Positions 15,950-25,792 of a DNA stretch of 64,000 nt are shown in pieces. The notes beneath the pieces are model-generated. The model was given only the letters and a program-made list of their open reading frames with translations, was not told the origin of the DNA and did not search any database. The DNA is taken from NCBI GenBank assembly GCA_002695185.1, contig NZOF01000155.1:1-64000 (forward strand), read 5' to 3'. The translations under genes were made by a program, and so were the position numbers. How positions within the stretch are numbered: the first letter of the stretch is position 1; each line of letters opens with the position of its first letter. Source of the DNA: Erythrobacter sp. Its GTDB lineage: Bacteria; Pseudomonadota; Alphaproteobacteria; Sphingomonadales; Sphingomonadaceae.

Positions 15950-17887
15950 CTAGATCTCGACCTGGCTTCCAAGTTCCACGACACGATTGGTTGGCAAGCG
16001 GAAGAAATCCATCGCGGTCGCGGCGTTTCGCAACATCCAGGCGAAAATCTTCTCGCGCCAGATTGGCATACCGGGGTTGCTGCTAGGCAACAGCGTCTGA
16101 CGGCTGAGGAAAAAGCTGGTGTGCATCATATCGAACTCGCCGCCACAACGCTCCATTTCCTTTAAACCCTGAGGAACATTGGTTTCCTGCATAAAGCCAT
16201 AATGCAGGACCGCACGATAGAACCCATCGCCGATGTCATGGATCTCGCAGCGTTCGTTCGCATCTACGTAGGGTGCATCAGCGATAAGAACAGTGAGAAT
16301 GATGACACGCTCATGCAGCACTTTGTTGTGCTTGATATTGTGAAGAAGCGCGGACGGTACTCCTGCCGTCTGGCTCGCCATGAAAATTGCCGTACCCGGG
16401 ACACGGGCGGCCGAATTCTTGGCGCTTTTTGCGAAGATCTCGATGGGTAGGGCGGTTTCATGCATGCGTTCGCGCATGAGTTTGCGCCCGCGTGCCCATG
16501 TCGTCAGCAGTGTGAAGGCCACGAGCCCGACGACGAGCGGGAACCAGCCCCCTTCCGGTATCTTGGCCAAATTCGCCGCAAAATACGCCCCGTCAACGAT
16601 GAGGAAGAAAAGTACTACTGGAGCGGCGACCCACCATTTCCATTTCCAAACGCCCACGAACAGCACACCCATGAGAAGGGTATCGATCGTAACGGCGCCA
16701 GTAACGGCGATCCCGTAGGCACTCGCGAGATTAGATGAGTTCTGGAACGTCAGAACGAGGATAATGACCGCTACCATCAGCGCCCAGTTTATGACCGGGA
16801 TGTAAATCTGACCGCTTTCGGTCTCGCTGGTATGGCGGATCGTCATGCGGGGCATAAAACCCAGCTGCATCGCCTGATGAGTAATGCTGAACGCGCCCGA
16901 TATAACTGCCTGACTGGCAATGAATGTCGCCAGCGTCGCAAGAATGACGAGTGGAAGGCGGTATTCTTCACTCGCCAGGAGGAAGAAGGGGTTGCGCACC
17001 ACTTCTGCAGCCTGTTCGGGGGGCAATCCGGCAATCATTGCGCCCTGACCGAAATAATTCAGCAGGAGACAGGGCATGACGAAGCCGAACCATGAAAGCC
17101 GCATTGGGCCCCGGCCGAAATGTCCCATGTCTGAATAGAGAGCTTCCGATCCAGTTACTGCCAGAACCACAGCGCCCAAAGCCAGAAAAGCTATAACCCC
17201 GTCGGAGATGAAGAATTGTACAGCATACCAAGGGTTCAACGCCCACAGGATATCCGGGTTCTGCCAGATCTGGTTCGCACCCAGCAAAGCGATAGTGGCG
17301 AAGTACACGATCATGACAGGTGCGAAAAGCGCCCCCACCTTGGCCGTACCTCGGCTTTGAAGAACGAAAAGAAATACCAGTAAAACCAAAGCTATTGGAA
17401 TGACGAGCGAGCCCAGCCCCGGATTTACGACGGTCAGACCTTCGACCGCCGAAAGTACAGAGATCGCCGGGGTGATCATACTATCGCCATAGAATAGCGA
17501 GGTCGCGAAAACTCCGAGCAGCACGACCAGCCAACCATATTGAGACCGGCCAATATGGCGGCTCAGCAAGGCGACGAGAGCAAGACTACCGCCCTGCCCC
17601 TTGTTATCGGCGCGCATAAGAATGGTAACGTACTGGATCGAGACGACAATAAGCATCGACCAGAAGATTAGGCTGACGACACCAAGGACGTGCATGCGGT
17701 CAATGGCGATATTGGCTGCCCCGGCGAAAGTCTCTCTAAACGCATAGAGCGGACTGGTCCCGATATCACCGAAAACAATACCGATCGCACCAAAGGCAAG
17801 TGCGGCCTTTGATGCTCCATGGCCATTGCCATGACTATTGTCGCCGCCACGGTCGGGCTGCGAAATCGGCGCGAGGGCCTCGGTCAT
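15950..17887 (-). CDS. kup: Low-affinity potassium transporter Kup
   Basis: Kup proteins import K+ with protons. This 645-aa protein has a short hydrophilic N-terminus, then the signature [21 protein letters not shown], about 12 membrane segments and a soluble C-terminal domain (from roughly residue 475), ending [12 protein letters not shown]. Motifs such as [17 protein letters not shown] are as in the family. It stands alone: the cold-shock gene lies 235 bases downstream, and the ccm operon begins 118 bases upstream with the same orientation. The ribosome binding site is weak. Confidence 0.95.
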   Translation of the reverse strand: MTEALAPISQPDRGGDNSHGNGHGASKAALAFGAIGIVFGDIGTSPLYAFRETFAGAANIAIDRMHVLGVVSLIFWSMLIVVSIQYVTILMRADNKGQGGSLALVALLSRHIGRSQYGWLVVLLGVFATSLFYGDSMITPAISVLSAVEGLTVVNPGLGSLVIPIALVLLVFLFVLQSRGTAKVGALFAPVMIVYFATIALLGANQIWQNPDILWALNPWYAVQFFISDGVIAFLALGAVVLAVTGSEALYSDMGHFGRGPMRLSWFGFVMPCLLLNYFGQGAMIAGLPPEQAAEVVRNPFFLLASEEYRLPLVILATLATFIASQAVISGAFSITHQAMQLGFMPRMTIRHTSETESGQIYIPVINWALMVAVIILVLTFQNSSNLASAYGIAVTGAVTIDTLLMGVLFVGVWKWKWWVAAPVVLFFLIVDGAYFAANLAKIPEGGWFPLVVGLVAFTLLTTWARGRKLMRERMHETALPIEIFAKSAKNSAARVPGTAIFMASQTAGVPSALLHNIKHNKVLHERVIILTVLIADAPYVDANERCEIHDIGDGFYRAVLHYGFMQETNVPQGLKEMERCGGEFDMMHTSFFLSRQTLLPSSNPGMPIWREKIFAWMLRNAATAMDFFRLPTNRVVELGSQVEI

Positions 17888-18005
17888 ATAATGGGTTTTA
17901 CCTGCCGCATTGCGTCAACCTTGTAGGAACGGAAGCCACGCTCCCGCACAAGGTGGCGGCGATTAGCAGCAAGGATGATGCGGAGCAACATGCCGCTCGC
18001 AAAGC

Positions 18006-18650
18006 CTAGTTTTCTGGCGTTTCAGGGTTAGATGTTTGCACGAGACCCTCAAGCCTTAGAAGGCGCAGGGCAAGCGACTCGCGCCACGGGGCCTCTGCAG
18101 GAGCAAGCTCAATGGCTTCGCGCCATAGGTCCCGTGTCCGTTCGATTTCCCCAGACCTTAGCCAGGCGAGGCCCAGAAAATAGCGCGGACCGCCGTTCTC
18201 CTCGTCCAGGACCTGTGCGCGTTCGAAAGCCTCGAGCGCGGCGGGAGTCAGCCGGCCTTCGGCATGTTCAACCAAGGAAATACCTAAAGCCAGCCACGCC
18301 TCGCGATCCTTCGGAGACTCTTCGACAGCGTTGCGATAAAATCCCGAAGCGGCCTCGAAATCGCCGCGCCGGACATAACTGTCCCCAGTAACAATCCAGC
18401 GAGATGGAAATTGAGAGGTGTCGAAAAACTCTCGACGCGCCTCAACGAGCAATTCGCCATCGACGTCATCCGCCGCTTGGGCCTGACCCGGTGAAGCAGG
18501 CTGATCTGGAGAGCCCTGTAGTGCGTAGCCGGCCAAGCCAAACAGAAGCGTAGCGCCTAAGACGGTCCAGCCTCCCCCGCGCACACGCAACAAGAGCGCA
18601 GCTACCAAAAAGGAGCCGGCAGGCAGCACAATTACGGCAATCCAGCTCAC
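18006..18650 (-). CDS. ccmI: CcmI/CycH-like TPR protein of cytochrome c maturation
   Basis: CcmI presents apocytochrome c to the heme ligation complex. The 214-aa product has two N-terminal membrane segments (IAVIVLPAGSFLVAALLL and VLGATLLFGLAGYAL), then a periplasmic region with TPR-like helices, including GDFEAASGFYRNAVEESPKD and LEAFERAQVLDEENGG. Its ATG overlaps the ccmH stop by 4 bases, and it closes the ccm operon. It is shorter than the classic CcmI of about 400 aa, so the assignment rests on TPR content and position. Confidence 0.82.
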   Translation of the reverse strand: MSWIAVIVLPAGSFLVAALLLRVRGGGWTVLGATLLFGLAGYALQGSPDQPASPGQAQAADDVDGELLVEARREFFDTSQFPSRWIVTGDSYVRRGDFEAASGFYRNAVEESPKDREAWLALGISLVEHAEGRLTPAALEAFERAQVLDEENGGPRYFLGLAWLRSGEIERTRDLWREAIELAPAEAPWRESLALRLLRLEGLVQTSNPETPEN

Positions 18651-19051
18651 GAACGTCTCCGAAACCGGCGACTGAATAACAGCAGGGCGATCACAACCAG
18701 CACGGCAGGGATCGCGAACAAGGGCCAGGTGGTAGCGCTCATCACCGGCTCATAGCTTACATAATCGCCATAGCGATCCATGAGCCAGCGCCGGATGGCT
18801 TCGGGCTCCTCGCCTGCCGCAATGCGGATGCGGACTTGATGACGCATGTCCCCCGCCATGGAGGCATCGCTGTCGGCAATCGATTGGGACTGGCATTTAA
18901 GACAGCGCAATGTCTCCATCAATTCCTGCGCTGATGCTTCCAGTGCTGGATTGTCTAGCTGACGATAGGCGTATGGAGCTGGTGGCACGTCTTCTTGCGC
19001 GGCGAGCGGCATCGCGAGGACGACAAGGAGAACACTTAGCACGAGTCTCAT
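18647..19051 (-). CDS. ccmH: Cytochrome c-type biogenesis protein CcmH
   Basis: CcmH is a membrane-anchored thiol protein that reduces apocytochrome c before heme attachment. It has an N-terminal signal (residues 1-18), the redox motif LRCLKCQ with C50 and C53 followed by SQSIADS, and a C-terminal anchor (WPLFAIPAVLVVIALLLF). Its 134 aa correspond to the short CcmH/CcmL form, with the TPR part encoded separately by the next gene. It overlaps ccmG upstream and ccmI downstream by 4 bases each. Confidence 0.95.
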   Translation of the reverse strand: MRLVLSVLLVVLAMPLAAQEDVPPAPYAYRQLDNPALEASAQELMETLRCLKCQSQSIADSDASMAGDMRHQVRIRIAAGEEPEAIRRWLMDRYGDYVSYEPVMSATTWPLFAIPAVLVVIALLLFSRRFRRRS

Positions 19052-19575
19052 CGCCCAGCTTTCCGCAGTTCGTCCAGCAATAAGGGCACGTGTTCTGCAC
19101 GAATGTCACCCATATGCTGGTAGGTAATCCTGCCCTGTCCATCGACGACGAAGGTTTCCGGGACCCCTGAGGATCCGATCCCGAGCTGCACTTCGGAAAG
19201 GTCGTCGCGACCGATGCGGCTGTAGGGGTTTCCATGCTGGCTCAGGAAACGCGCCACATCCTCCGGCTTGTCACGGATCGCGACACCAATGATCTCCGCT
19301 CCTTGCTTCTCCAGTTGTTCCAACTGGGGGGCCTCCGCAGTGCAGGGCAAGCACCAACTGGCCCAGATGTTGAGCAATTTCGGACTGCCCTCTTGGAAGT
19401 TTGTGTTAGCAGCACCGGGACGATCGCCCACCGCAGGAGGCAGATCGAAATAGGGCAATTCCTCGCCAATCATAGCGCTCTTGACGAAATCATCGCGCGG
19501 TTGGGTCAGTTGATAAGCCGCAAGTCCCAGGAATACGAAAAAGACCAGAAACGGTAACCAGAGGCGCCAGCTCAT
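19048..19575 (-). CDS. ccmG: Thiol:disulfide interchange protein CcmG/DsbE
   Basis: CcmG is a periplasmic thioredoxin-like reductant of the heme ligation pathway. The 175-aa product starts with a membrane anchor (LPFLVFFVFLGLAAY) and has the active site WASWCLPC (C75 and C78) plus GVPETFVVDGQG with the cis-proline loop. ATG 19575 was chosen: it has AGGAGG upstream and overlaps the ccmF stop (ATGA). The frame stays open to 19797, but that part is antisense-like in composition and lies inside ccmF. Confidence 0.95.
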   Translation of the reverse strand: MSWRLWLPFLVFFVFLGLAAYQLTQPRDDFVKSAMIGEELPYFDLPPAVGDRPGAANTNFQEGSPKLLNIWASWCLPCTAEAPQLEQLEKQGAEIIGVAIRDKPEDVARFLSQHGNPYSRIGRDDLSEVQLGIGSSGVPETFVVDGQGRITYQHMGDIRAEHVPLLLDELRKAGR

Positions 19576-21527
19576 AGCAACGCCTCCTCTTCGCGCCGAC
19601 GCGCAGCAATCTTTCGCTGTGCGATCCGCCGCTTGAGATCGGTACGAACCCGGCCCACGAGCGCGACAGCACCGCCTAACGCAATCAGAAGCCCGCCATA
19701 CCAGATGAAGGTGACGAAGGGTTTCCACCACAAGCGCACTTGCCAGCGTCCGTCGAGGCCCTCGCCCCCCATCACTGCGTAAAGTTGGCCATTCCACCGA
19801 GTGACCAGGACGCTCTCCGTAGTCTGCTGCGGTGGCGCCCAGAAATTGCGGGACTGAGGCTGTATCTCGACCGCGGAGCCTCCCTTATAAGACGCCTGAA
19901 GGCGGCCCGACAGCGCAGTCCAGTTCGGTCCTGCGATCGGCTCGACGGCGTCGAGACGGATCTGCCACGGGCCCACAGAAGTTTGTTGCCCTTCGGCCAG
20001 CGCTGCCAGGCGTTCTTCGGAGAAGGCACTTTCGCTCGCCATTCCGAACAGTGATACGGCGATACCGAAATGCGCTATAACCATACCCCATGTCGCCAAC
20101 GGGACGCGGGTTAATCTGCGACCTTTCAACGGCAGGAAACTGGCATTGCCCAATGCCAGTGCGAAGGAGAGCCCAAGTAGGGGCAAGAGCGCCATCCCAA
20201 AAACTACCGCCAGCAGGATGACTGCCGCAACTGCCAGCGCTGCAGTCAAGGCAAGCTCCCGTGACACACGCACCCACCGGTCGCGGCGCCACCGTAATAA
20301 GGGCCCTACGGCCATCACCGCCAACATAGGAAAGAGGAAAATGGCACTGACCGGATTGAAGTAGGGCGGCCCGACAGAAACTCGGATGTCGAACGCTTCG
20401 GTCAAGAGCGGGTAAAGCGTCCCAAGAAGGACCACAGCGAGTATCGCGCTGAGCATGACATTATTGACCACCAGCGCCCCTTCCCGGCTGGCGACCGAGA
20501 AGCGTTCGCCCTCGCTGATCGAACCGGCCCGCAGGGCGAATAGCAACAGCGCACCGCCGATATACAGTGCCAGAAGGAAGAGAATGAAGCTTCCACGCTC
20601 CGGATCGACGGCGAAGGCGTGCACACTGGTGAGAATGCCCGAACGTACCAGGAATGTGCCCAGCATCGACATGGAAAAGGCCACCACGCCCAGCATGATG
20701 GTCCACACCCGCAATGCGTCTCGGCTGGCAAGGACACTGGCAGAATGTAGCAGTGCTGTCGCGGCCAGCCACGGCATCAGGCTGGCATTTTCGACCGGAT
20801 CCCAGAACCAGTAGCCACCCCATCCAAGTTCATAATAGGCCCAGTAACTGCCAGCAGCGATTCCGAGCGTCAAAAAGATCCAAGCGCCAAGAATCCAGGG
20901 CCTCATCGCGCGGGCAAAATCCGGCGTAACCTGCTTGGTCACGAGCGCCCCCACGGCGAAACTGAACGCCACCGAAAGTCCTACATAGCCGAAATACAGC
21001 GTCGGCGGATGGAGTGCGAGACCAATATCCTGCAGCAAGGGATTGAGCCCCAACCCTTCCAGAGCAGGCTGAGCGAGCCGCTCAAAAGGGTTCGAGCTTA
21101 GCAGAAGAAATGCATAAAAGCCGAGCGCCACGAAGCCTTGCGCTGCAAGTGTCGCTTGCATTGTGCGTTCGGGCAGGCGCCTCTCTAAGGCAGCGATCAG
21201 ACCGCCAGCGAGCGCCATTACGGTAACCCACAATAGCATCGAACCTTCATGGTTACCCCACGCGCCCGACAGCTTGAATATAAGCGGCTTCATCGTATGC
21301 GAGTTCATCGCCACCAACTTCACCGAAAGGTCGGTAATGGCGAAAACCCACAACAGCGCGCCGAATGCTATGGCCACTAGGCCACCCTGCAAAATCGCAG
21401 CTGGACGAGTCAGCCCGGCGATTTCACTATCGGTCCCGCTCCAGACAGAGAGTGCGCCGGCAGAAAGCTGGAGAACGGCTAGTGCTGCTGCAAGCCAGAG
21501 TGCCGCGAGGCCGATTTCGGCAATCAT
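19572..21527 (-). CDS. ccmF: Heme lyase CcmF
   Basis: CcmF is the large membrane subunit that ligates heme to apocytochrome c. The 651 aa contain about 15 membrane segments and the WWD heme-handling domain, seen as WGGYWFWDPVENASLMPW. Conserved histidines occur in HSHTMK-like and LHPPTLYFGYVG segments. Its length is as expected. It overlaps ccmE upstream and ccmG downstream by 4 bases, so translation of the whole operon is coupled. Confidence 0.97.
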   Translation of the reverse strand: MIAEIGLAALWLAAALAVLQLSAGALSVWSGTDSEIAGLTRPAAILQGGLVAIAFGALLWVFAITDLSVKLVAMNSHTMKPLIFKLSGAWGNHEGSMLLWVTVMALAGGLIAALERRLPERTMQATLAAQGFVALGFYAFLLLSSNPFERLAQPALEGLGLNPLLQDIGLALHPPTLYFGYVGLSVAFSFAVGALVTKQVTPDFARAMRPWILGAWIFLTLGIAAGSYWAYYELGWGGYWFWDPVENASLMPWLAATALLHSASVLASRDALRVWTIMLGVVAFSMSMLGTFLVRSGILTSVHAFAVDPERGSFILFLLALYIGGALLLFALRAGSISEGERFSVASREGALVVNNVMLSAILAVVLLGTLYPLLTEAFDIRVSVGPPYFNPVSAIFLFPMLAVMAVGPLLRWRRDRWVRVSRELALTAALAVAAVILLAVVFGMALLPLLGLSFALALGNASFLPLKGRRLTRVPLATWGMVIAHFGIAVSLFGMASESAFSEERLAALAEGQQTSVGPWQIRLDAVEPIAGPNWTALSGRLQASYKGGSAVEIQPQSRNFWAPPQQTTESVLVTRWNGQLYAVMGGEGLDGRWQVRLWWKPFVTFIWYGGLLIALGGAVALVGRVRTDLKRRIAQRKIAARRREEEALL

Positions 21528-21985
21528 TTCAGACCGACCGTAGTATCTTCTGCCATCTCCGCGGCTTGATGCTCGCTCATCCCCTCCAGTTCACGCGGAA
21601 CATAATTCTCGTCATGCTTTGCAAGAAGATTATCCGCGACAAAGATACCGCTCCCATCGAGCCGTCCCTCTGCCACGACACCCGAACCTTCGACGAAGAG
21701 GTCCGGCAGAATACCGGCATACCGCACCGGAATGCGAGAATTTTCGCGGCCCGTCACCGCAAACGTAACGGTGATTCCATCAGCCAGTTTTCGCAATGAA
21801 CCGGCTTCGACCATTCCGCCAAGCCGAACAGCCTGCCCAGCCTGTGGAGGATTGGCGACCATCTGTTCGGGCAGATAAAAATAGCTTGCCTGATTGCGAA
21901 GGGCGTAGACCGCCAGAAGCGCAGCGCCGATCAATGCGACCAGAGCCAGCACGACCAGAACAAGGCGCTGATGCTTTGCTTTCAT
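21524..21985 (-). CDS. ccmE: Cytochrome c maturation heme chaperone CcmE
   Basis: CcmE carries heme covalently through the periplasm to CcmF. The 153-aa product has one N-terminal anchor (LVLVVLALVALIGAALLA), an OB-fold domain, and the heme-binding motif KHDENY with H124 and Y128. The motif has histidine rather than the cysteine variant. The start overlaps the ccmD stop and the end overlaps ccmF. Confidence 0.96.
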   Translation of the reverse strand: MKAKHQRLVLVVLALVALIGAALLAVYALRNQASYFYLPEQMVANPPQAGQAVRLGGMVEAGSLRKLADGITVTFAVTGRENSRIPVRYAGILPDLFVEGSGVVAEGRLDGSGIFVADNLLAKHDENYVPRELEGMSEHQAAEMAEDTTVGLK

Positions 21986-22137
21986 TTGTCTCGCCTCGAT
22001 TCCGAGCGGACCTTTTCCCGCCTGGCTTCAGCGCGTTTCATGGCGAACCAGCTCCACAATATCATCGCGATTGTCCCAGCCACGCCGATGGCATAGGCTG
22101 CGTACACGAAGGTCCACTGATCCAATGCCTCGCGCAT
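21982..22137 (-). CDS. ccmD: Heme exporter small subunit CcmD
   Basis: This small gene encodes 51 aa: MREALDQWTFVYAAYAIG, a single membrane helix, then a basic tail (MKRAEARREKVRSESRRDK). That is the CcmD architecture: one helix and a charged cytoplasmic end. CcmD helps release holo-CcmE from CcmABC. It sits exactly between ccmC and ccmE, sharing one base with the ccmC stop and four with the ccmE start, as in other ccm operons. The position makes the call firm despite the short length. Confidence 0.92.
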   Translation of the reverse strand: MREALDQWTFVYAAYAIGVAGTIAMILWSWFAMKRAEARREKVRSESRRDK

Positions 22138-22859
22138 CAATCGGCCTCCATCGCTCGTCGGCGCAGGCGGGCTTCGGCTTGCATGTCAGCCAGAATGGCA
22201 CGCATGCGTGCCAGCACGACACCTCCAAAGATCATCGAAAACCCGACGACAGCGGCCAGCAAGGGCGCGAGAAAGACCCCGTCTATCGCGCTTTTGCCCA
22301 TCGTGATACTCGGCGGCTGGTGAAGCGAATTCCACCACACCACACTACGATTGATGATCGGAATATTGATCGCGCCTAAGAGCCCAAAGATGGCGGGAAT
22401 GCGTGCCGACACTCCCTCCCGCTCAGCTGCCTGCCCCAGGGCGATATAGGCTATGTAAAGGAAAGCCAGGACAAGCATCGAGGTCAATCTTCCGTCCCAG
22501 ACCCACCAGGTCCCCCATGTCGGCCTTCCCCAGATCGATCCCGTAACGAGACAGATCAGCGTGAAGGCCAGACCCGGCACCGCAGCTCCGCGCGCAGCAA
22601 TAGCAGCAAGCGGGTGTCGCCAGACAAGGTAAACGAGGCTGGAAATCGCTATCGCTGTCCAGCCACCCATACCGAGCCAGGCAGTCGGCACATGAATGAA
22701 TATAATCCGGACAGTCTCACCCATCAGGCGATCCGGAGGAACTTGTGTAAAGCCCCAGGCAAGTGCTGCCGCAGTCAACACGACGCCTCCCACCAGCAAG
22801 ACCGGGGTCAGCCAGCCTGCCAGGGCGAGGAAGCGTTTGGGATTAGCGAAGCCATGCAT
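22137..22859 (-). CDS. ccmC: Heme transporter/ligase subunit CcmC
   Basis: CcmC delivers heme to CcmE at the periplasmic face. The 240-aa protein has six membrane segments and the tryptophan-rich motif WGTWWVWDGRLTS, with conserved histidines in IFIHVPTAW and SLHQPP. It is the first gene of the visible ccm operon (ccmC-D-E-F-G-H-I). The transporter genes ccmA and ccmB are not next to it and must be elsewhere. A 55-base gap separates it from the dehydrogenase gene upstream on the same strand, so the two may share a transcript. Confidence 0.95.
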   Translation of the reverse strand: MHGFANPKRFLALAGWLTPVLLVGGVVLTAAALAWGFTQVPPDRLMGETVRIIFIHVPTAWLGMGGWTAIAISSLVYLVWRHPLAAIAARGAAVPGLAFTLICLVTGSIWGRPTWGTWWVWDGRLTSMLVLAFLYIAYIALGQAAEREGVSARIPAIFGLLGAINIPIINRSVVWWNSLHQPPSITMGKSAIDGVFLAPLLAAVVGFSMIFGGVVLARMRAILADMQAEARLRRRAMEAD

Positions 22860-22914
22860 GGTATAAACCTTGGCCGAAGCCTATTGCAGCCGCAGCCTCC
22901 CGCGGCAAGAACGA

Positions 22915-23979
22915 TCAGCGTCCAATCAGTTCCTGCGCCATCCGGTCGGCGACCTGATCGGGCGAAACGCCGGTTTCGTCACTCTTCTGCCAGATTTGTT
23001 CGAGCCGGCCAGGAATGAGTGCGATACGCTTACGCACTTCGTTGATATCGCAGGGTGCTTCGTCCTTACGGCACAGATATTCGAGAGTTACCGAGATAAT
23101 TCCGCCAGCATTGATGACGTAGTCGGGCGCATAAAGAATATCCCGCTCGGCAAGCATCGGGCCATGCTCGGGACGTTGAAGCTGGTTGTTGGCACCGCCG
23201 GCCACTATCTTGCAATCGAGACGTCCGATCCCATCGTCATCGAGTATAGCACCAAGAGCATTGGGACTAAATACGTCACACGGAACCGACATGATTGCTT
23301 CCGGGCCGACGCATTGCGCATCAAGTTCGCGCGCAAGATCCTGGCAGCGGTCCATGTTGATGTCCGAAAGGGTAAGCTTCGCACCTTCCTTCGCCAGAAG
23401 GCGGGCAACACCGCCGCCAACACTGCCAGTTCCCTGGATAGCGACATGGACGCCGTCCATGCTGTCCTTCCCAAGCTTGTGCTTCACCGCAGCCTTGATG
23501 CCGAGAAAGATACCAAGCGCCGTGAATGGTCCCGGATCTCCGCCAGCAGCGTCTTCACCTTCTACCGGAAGACCCGAAACGTACTGGGTACGCTGAGCTA
23601 CGGCTGCCATGTCGGCTTCAGAAATACCGACGTCTTCGGCAGTCACATACTGGCCACCAAGCGCATCGACCGCATCCGCAAAAGCGGCGAGCATTTCGGG
23701 CGTCTTGTTCTTATTTTCGTCCGCAAGGATCACCGCCTTGCCACCGCCCATCGGCAGGCCGGCCATGGCATTTTTATAGCTCATCCCACGACTAAGACGA
23801 AGTGCATCCCGCATGGCGGCTTCAGGCTCGGCGTAGTGCCAGAACCGTGTGCCACCGGCACCCGGGCCGAGATGGGTGGAATGAAGGGCGATAATTGCCG
23901 TGAGGCCGCTTTTCGGGTCGCGTACGACCTCGACCAGTTCATGGTCGTCGTAATCCGCTTCGGTCCAGAACGCCGTCAT
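22915..23979 (-). CDS. Leu/Val/Phe-type amino acid dehydrogenase
   Basis: This NAD-dependent oxidative deaminase has 354 aa. The N-terminal catalytic domain has GPGAGGTRFWHY and the lysine motif PMGGGKAVI; the Rossmann domain has the pattern AIQGTGSVGGGVARLL. These sequences match the leucine/valine/phenylalanine dehydrogenase group, not glutamate dehydrogenase. Which branched-chain or aromatic substrate is preferred cannot be read here. The start has GGGGGTGA upstream. It lies just upstream of ccmC on the same strand and is preceded by tRNA-His. Confidence 0.88.
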   Translation of the reverse strand: MTAFWTEADYDDHELVEVVRDPKSGLTAIIALHSTHLGPGAGGTRFWHYAEPEAAMRDALRLSRGMSYKNAMAGLPMGGGKAVILADENKNKTPEMLAAFADAVDALGGQYVTAEDVGISEADMAAVAQRTQYVSGLPVEGEDAAGGDPGPFTALGIFLGIKAAVKHKLGKDSMDGVHVAIQGTGSVGGGVARLLAKEGAKLTLSDINMDRCQDLARELDAQCVGPEAIMSVPCDVFSPNALGAILDDDGIGRLDCKIVAGGANNQLQRPEHGPMLAERDILYAPDYVINAGGIISVTLEYLCRKDEAPCDINEVRKRIALIPGRLEQIWQKSDETGVSPDQVADRMAQELIGR

Positions 23980-24033
23980 CGATCAATCACCCCCAAAAGG
24001 TATTTCCTATTCCGGAGCGATAAGGGGAGAAAA

Positions 24034-24111
24034 TGGGGCGATCGACGGGGTTCGAACCCGCGACCTCCGGTACCACAAACCGGCGCTCTAACCAACTGAG
24101 CTACGATCGCC
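24034..24111 (-). tRNA. tRNA-His (anticodon GTG)
   Basis: The minus strand folds into a full cloverleaf: acceptor GCGATCG/CGATCGC, D arm AGCTCAGTTGGTTAGAGC, anticodon arm CCGGT-TTGTGGT-ACCGG with GTG, and T loop TTCGAAC. The extra G at position -1 faces C73, the identity pair of histidine tRNA, and CCA is encoded. The coordinates include G-1 and CCA. Confidence 0.97.
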
Positions 24112-24303
24112 ACACGCCCCCGGAACGCTGCCGGGAAGGCGGCACATATACGCAAGGATGGGGCCGTCAACCCGCCTTCCGCAACGGCGTGCGCCTGTTG
24201 CACAACATGGCCCCAATGGGAAGCCAAAAAACGCATTAGGCACCCAACACGCAACTTTCTTTCACGCCTTGCGAGAGCCGTTTAGTCGACTAATGGAATA
24301 GCG

Positions 24304-24939
24304 ATGACTTCACGCGGCGAATCTTCCAGCGAACTCCTGCTCTCAAGGCCGGGCGTCCAGCGCCTCCCATCGGACAAGATCGAGCTATTCCAACTACGAG
24401 ACTTCGTCGGACCCGATTTATGTGAACGCCTGATTAAACTGATCGAGAGGGACCGAAGACCATCAACCCTCGCCGACGAAGGAGATGACCGCTATTTTCG
24501 CACCAGCGAGACCTGCGATCTGCCAGAAGAAGATCATGCCGTGCGCGAAATCGAGGCTCTGCTGGCCGCGCTCAACGGAATCGATCCCGCCTATGGCGAG
24601 CCCTTGCAAGGCCAACGCTATGACATCGGGCAGGAATTCAAACCCCATTGCGACTATTTCAATCGCGACGGACGGGATTGGGAGAAATACTGTTCTGTAG
24701 CAGGGCAGCGCACCTGGACCTTCATGGTCTTTTTGAATGATGTCGATGCCGGCGGTGCGACACGGTTCAAGGCAGTGAAAAAGACTTTTCAGCCGGAAGC
24801 AGGGAAGCTGGTCTGCTGGAACAACATGCGAGCCGATGGGCGCGAAAACCCGAATACGATCCACCACGGAATGAAAGTCCGGAAGGGCGTGAAATACGTT
24901 ATTACCAAATGGTATCGCGAAAAGGTCTGGGGCTGGTGA
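24304..24939 (+). CDS. Prolyl 4-hydroxylase-type 2OG-Fe(II) oxygenase
   Basis: This is a 211-aa non-heme iron dioxygenase of the P4Hc group. The iron ligands are H115 and D117 (KPHCDYF) and H188 (TIHHGM), with K197 as the probable 2-oxoglutarate ligand. GGATRFKAVKKTFQPEAGKL matches the double-stranded beta-helix core. The substrate is unknown; bacterial members hydroxylate proline in proteins such as EF-Tu, or small molecules. It stands alone between tRNA-His and rpmE and shares a terminator region with rpmE. Confidence 0.87.
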   Translation: MTSRGESSSELLLSRPGVQRLPSDKIELFQLRDFVGPDLCERLIKLIERDRRPSTLADEGDDRYFRTSETCDLPEEDHAVREIEALLAALNGIDPAYGEPLQGQRYDIGQEFKPHCDYFNRDGRDWEKYCSVAGQRTWTFMVFLNDVDAGGATRFKAVKKTFQPEAGKLVCWNNMRADGRENPNTIHHGMKVRKGVKYVITKWYREKVWGW

Positions 24940-24942
24940 CGT

Positions 24943-24972
24943 AAAAAAGGGCGGCCCCACGGGACCGCCCTT
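24943..24972 (-). terminator. Intrinsic terminator of rpmE
   Basis: Read on the minus strand: AAGGGCGG, a 10-base loop region, CCGCCCTT followed by a run of T. It ends transcription from rpmE and, less strongly, from the converging oxygenase gene. Confidence 0.85.
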
Positions 24973-24998
24973 CGAAACTTCGTCGCTTCCGGGAAGAA

Positions 24999-25223
24999 TT
25001 ACTTCTTGAGCGTAAGCCCGCCGAAGCGCTTGTTGAATGCTGCAACACGACCACCTTCGGAAAGCTGCTGCTTGCCGCCAGTCCATGCCGGATGGCTGGT
25101 GGGATCGATTTCAAGCGTCAACGTGTCGCCTTCGTTGCCCCAGGTGGAGCGCGTCTGGAATTCAGTGCCATCGGTCATCTTGACCGTGATCATGTGGTAA
25201 GCGGGGTGACCTTCGGCCTTCAT
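24999..25223 (-). CDS. rpmE: 50S ribosomal protein L31, cysteine-free form
   Basis: The 74-aa product starts [19 protein letters not shown] and ends [14 protein letters not shown], matching bacterial L31. It has no cysteine, so this is the form without the zinc ribbon. ATG 25223 was chosen over 25232 because AAAGGA lies at the right distance and the family begins there. It is a single gene with its own terminator, 95 bases after the fabZ stop. Confidence 0.95.
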   Translation of the reverse strand: MKAEGHPAYHMITVKMTDGTEFQTRSTWGNEGDTLTLEIDPTSHPAWTGGKQQLSEGGRVAAFNKRFGGLTLKK

Positions 25224-25317
25224 GATATACATCCTTTTAGCTTCGGAACGGTTCCGACCGGTCCAGCTGTGTTTGGAAAGGTTGCGCCCTTAACGGCGCG
25301 CACCCGGATTCGCAAGG

Positions 25318-25770
25318 TTATTCGGGCGCGTCGGCGATCATGGCAGTGAAGGCTACCTCACAGGTGACCTTCCCATCGACAGAAGCCTCCCCTGCAAACT
25401 TACAGACACGCGCGCGTTTCTGCACGAATTCCGCCTTGAGATCGAGAAGGACGCCAGGAGTAACCGGAGCGCGGAACTTCGCATTCTCGATCGCCATGAA
25501 ATACACGAGCTTGCCCGATCCGGCGAGATTGAGGCTCTCGACAGCGAGAACTCCCGCGGCCTGCGCCAGTGCTTCGACCTGAAGGACGCCGGGCATGATC
25601 GGTGCGCCGGGGAAGTGTCCCTGGAAGAAATCCTCGTTAAAACTGACAGCCTTGACCGCGTGAATTCGCTCGTCGACAACGAGCTCCTTCACCCGGTCGA
25701 CGAGAAGCAGGGGATAACGATGGGGAAGGCGTTTAAGCACCTCCACGACGTCGAATCCGGTCTCGCTCAT
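25318..25770 (-). CDS. fabZ: 3-hydroxyacyl-ACP dehydratase FabZ
   Basis: FabZ dehydrates 3-hydroxyacyl-ACP in fatty acid elongation. The hot-dog fold active site is present: H52 in [11 protein letters not shown] and E66 in VLQVEALAQ. Its 150 aa are as expected. ATG 25770 has AGGGGAA upstream; the longer frame overlaps ompH. It directly follows ompH (22-base gap). In LPS-making proteobacteria lpxD lies between these two genes and lpxA/lpxB follow fabZ; here none is present. Confidence 0.95.
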   Translation of the reverse strand: MSETGFDVVEVLKRLPHRYPLLLVDRVKELVVDERIHAVKAVSFNEDFFQGHFPGAPIMPGVLQVEALAQAAGVLAVESLNLAGSGKLVYFMAIENAKFRAPVTPGVLLDLKAEFVQKRARVCKFAGEASVDGKVTCEVAFTAMIADAPE

Positions 25771-25792
25771 TTCCCCTGTCCTCCGTCCTGCA

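Noticed and set aside
19576..19797. An N-terminal extension of ccmG
   Set aside because: It lies inside ccmF and reads as arginine/cysteine-rich noise; the ATG at 19575 has AGGAGG.
22870..24099. A 409-codon plus-strand frame opposite the amino acid dehydrogenase
   Set aside because: It is the antisense of a clear enzyme and ends in the antisense of tRNA-His (peptide SNPRPPVPQTG is a known artefact pattern).
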